NCBI GenBank assembly: GCA_015063165.1
Contig: SUSZ01000019.1
Location: forward strand, 1 to 42,134
Source of the DNA: Thermoplasmata archaeon
Lineage (GTDB): Archaea > Thermoplasmatota > Thermoplasmata > Methanomassiliicoccales > Methanomethylophilaceae
Length of the DNA stretch: 42,134 nucleotides
Reading direction: 5' to 3'
Position 1 is the first letter of the stretch. Each line of letters opens with the position of its first letter. Below, one piece after another: positions 40,720 to 42,134 of this stretch. The notes beneath the pieces are model-generated. The model saw only the letters and a program-made list of their open reading frames with translations. It was not told the DNA's origin and did not search any database. A program made the position numbers and the translations under genes.

Positions 40720-42038
40720 TGACCGTTCCGGACGGCCTCCTTGGCGCCGCCCTCGCCGCAGAGACGATCGGCCTGTCCTGCGCTCTGGTAAACGGCCCTG
40801 GAGGATGTCGCTCGCGGATGCAGACGCTCCTGCACGATCTGGCCCCTGGGATCCATGACGGGACCGCATGCTGCAGGTCCAGCTTCTTCAGCAGGCAGCA
40901 GCACCTGCCTTGCACATTTCTTGACGACGAGGACCTCGTATTCGGATCCGAAGACAAGGTCTCCGAGGCTGTGCGCACGGTTACATCTATCACCGGAAGG
41001 CGCCCTCTGGTGGTAGATACGCTCGCAGCATCCATGCATTGTTATGACAGCCCATCTGACACCATATCCATTGCTGAGGACCTCTCTGAGATGGGGTTCT
41101 CCGAGGGGTACGACACCGCCGCATGCGCGATACTCGCAGAAACGGACCTGGACGGAGGAAACGACGGCTCCGTCAACATACTAGGCTACGGGGTCACCGA
41201 CCTCGGATGGAAGCAAGGATCAAGGGAAATCGAGCGGCTGCTAGCGCTGATGGGCGTCAAGATAAACTGCGTACTAGGGTGCATGCCGGACCCCGACGTT
41301 GCGAAAGGCCTGGGAAAAGCCGCTCTGAACATCATGGTCCGTCCAGAGCTGTGCAGACGCACATCCGACCATCTGGAGAAGAGGTTCGGAATCCCTAGCC
41401 TCAGACCGACCGCTGGAGCCCCGGTCGGATACCCTTCAACGCGCTCTTTCGTCCGCGAAGTGGCAGATGCGATGGGTGCAGACCCATCCCCTGCCCTAGA
41501 ATTCATAGACGAGGAGGCGAAATCGGTCCATTCCGAGCTCAACGGATACGACCGCGCCATTCGCGGATTGCACTCCAAAGGATTCGCTATCGTCGGAGAA
41601 TCCTCGACGACATATCCCCTTATGAGATGGCTCATGGAGTCGTTCGGAATGGCCCCCTTCTCGGTGGAACTCCTGGACAGCGAATATGAGAGGGAGACCT
41701 TGGACCTTCTGGAATCGTCGGGATTCTCCGATGCCGTCGGCGGCCCTGACCATGATTCGGAGATAGTGTTCTGCGACGGATTGAGAGCGCTCGAAGGAAG
41801 GCTCAACCAGCCCTTCTTGAGCTTCGTGGAAACTGGGATGCCGTACGGAAGAATGGTAAACCTGGTCGGAAGGACGCTCGTCGGAACGACAGGCTGCAGG
41901 TATATACTGGACGAGATGATGAACGGACTGATCAGATTCAGATGCGGACAGCCTACAGATCCCGAGCTCCTGCCTAAGGCACAACGACATTGCATGCACC
42001 GAAAAACTTATAGTATATTACCTAACAATTTACAATAA
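40716..42038 (+). CDS. Nitrogenase component 1-like protein, NifK/NifE/BchB-type partner (module 2)
   Basis: A 440-residue K-type partner of the module 2 fusion. The N-terminus T-V-P-D-G-L-L-G-A matches module 1 (T-L-P-D-G-F-N-G-A), and N-G-P-G-G-C (Cys31) is the only conserved ligand cysteine; the first and third NifK positions lack cysteine. The ATG at 40716 overlaps the fusion stop (ATGA) with GGGAGACGGGG before it; the longer frame from 40608 has no support. Together with the D part it should form the catalytic heterodimer with a [4Fe-4S] cluster held by four cysteines. It is not a FeMo-cofactor nitrogenase. Confidence 0.86.
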   Translation: MMTVPDGLLGAALAAETIGLSCALVNGPGGCRSRMQTLLHDLAPGIHDGTACCRSSFFSRQQHLPCTFLDDEDLVFGSEDKVSEAVRTVTSITGRRPLVVDTLAASMHCYDSPSDTISIAEDLSEMGFSEGYDTAACAILAETDLDGGNDGSVNILGYGVTDLGWKQGSREIERLLALMGVKINCVLGCMPDPDVAKGLGKAALNIMVRPELCRRTSDHLEKRFGIPSLRPTAGAPVGYPSTRSFVREVADAMGADPSPALEFIDEEAKSVHSELNGYDRAIRGLHSKGFAIVGESSTTYPLMRWLMESFGMAPFSVELLDSEYERETLDLLESSGFSDAVGGPDHDSEIVFCDGLRALEGRLNQPFLSFVETGMPYGRMVNLVGRTLVGTTGCRYILDEMMNGLIRFRCGQPTDPELLPKAQRHCMHRKTYSILPNNLQ

Positions 42039-42062
42039 CACTTGATAAAAAATCGATCTCCA

Positions 42063-42134
42063 ATGTTCAGAATACGTGAGCTTCGATGCTTCCTGGTTGA
42101 ACCTCGATTCCAATTCGGAAATCAGGAATTCGCG
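42063..42134 (+). CDS. Possible start of a further gene, cut by the window end
   Basis: An ATG at 42063 opens a frame that continues to the last base (24 codons, M-F-R-I-R-E-L-R-C-F). The sequence between module 2 and this ATG is AT-rich (a promoter is possible). Too short to judge. Confidence 0.2.
   Translation, partial: MFRIRELRCFLVEPRFQFGNQEFA

Noticed and set aside
1-42134. CRISPR arrays, insertion sequences or phage genes
   Set aside because: No spaced direct repeats, transposase motifs or terminal inverted repeats were seen.

Overview
The window is about 42 kb of archaeal chromosome. Archaeal signs are TATA-box promoters placed about 26 bases before start codons (many transcripts look leaderless), a two-gene SUF system, a DRG/Obg-type GTPase, tandem tRNA-Asp genes without encoded CCA, and many secreted proteins held by a single membrane helix. 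Dockerin and bacterial Ig-like modules, several corrinoid/iron-complex importers and bacterial-type threonyl-tRNA synthetase and PanD suggest a gut- or sediment-dwelling Thermoplasmata methanogen of the Methanomassiliicoccales type. That placement is inferred from gene content only; no marker gene was searched.

Layout: 267-1873 is a DrrAB-like ABC exporter. 1922-5325 (minus) is nitrogenase-like module 1: a fused NifH-NifD-like protein and a NifK/E-like partner. 5438-7649 is an operon of unknown membrane and cysteine-rich proteins. 7654-11020 holds an iron-sulfur flavoprotein, SufC-SufB, a small winged-helix protein and a VOC protein. Two identical tRNA-Asp genes lie at 11152-11556. 11699-14645 is a BtuFCD-type importer (system A). 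14694-24786 is mostly housekeeping: PanD, RNase HI, a second ABC exporter with a secreted partner, an ACT-ACT-metallo-beta-lactamase fusion, HisRS, an acetyltransferase, ThrRS and a HAD phosphatase.

24962-42038 is the most unusual part. It has three paralogous FecCD/BtuCD-type importers (B, C, D). B and D have membrane-anchored substrate-binding proteins carrying dockerin-like calcium-loop modules; the B protein carries two complete binding modules plus two Ig-like domains. C has no binding protein of its own. D is divergent from a methyltransferase-ArsR fusion that leads into nitrogenase-like module 2 (38632-42038), again a NifH-NifD fusion followed by a NifK/E-like gene with a 4-base overlap.

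In both nitrogenase-like modules the D-like half keeps three cluster cysteines and the K-like partner keeps only one, at the position equivalent to the BchB aspartate or BchZ cysteine ligand. This is the geometry of the [4Fe-4S] tetrapyrrole reductases rather than of a P-cluster nitrogenase. My working model is a pathway that imports a metal complex or tetrapyrrole-like compound and reduces and perhaps methylates it with ATP-driven, obligately fused H-D reductases. The substrate is unknown.
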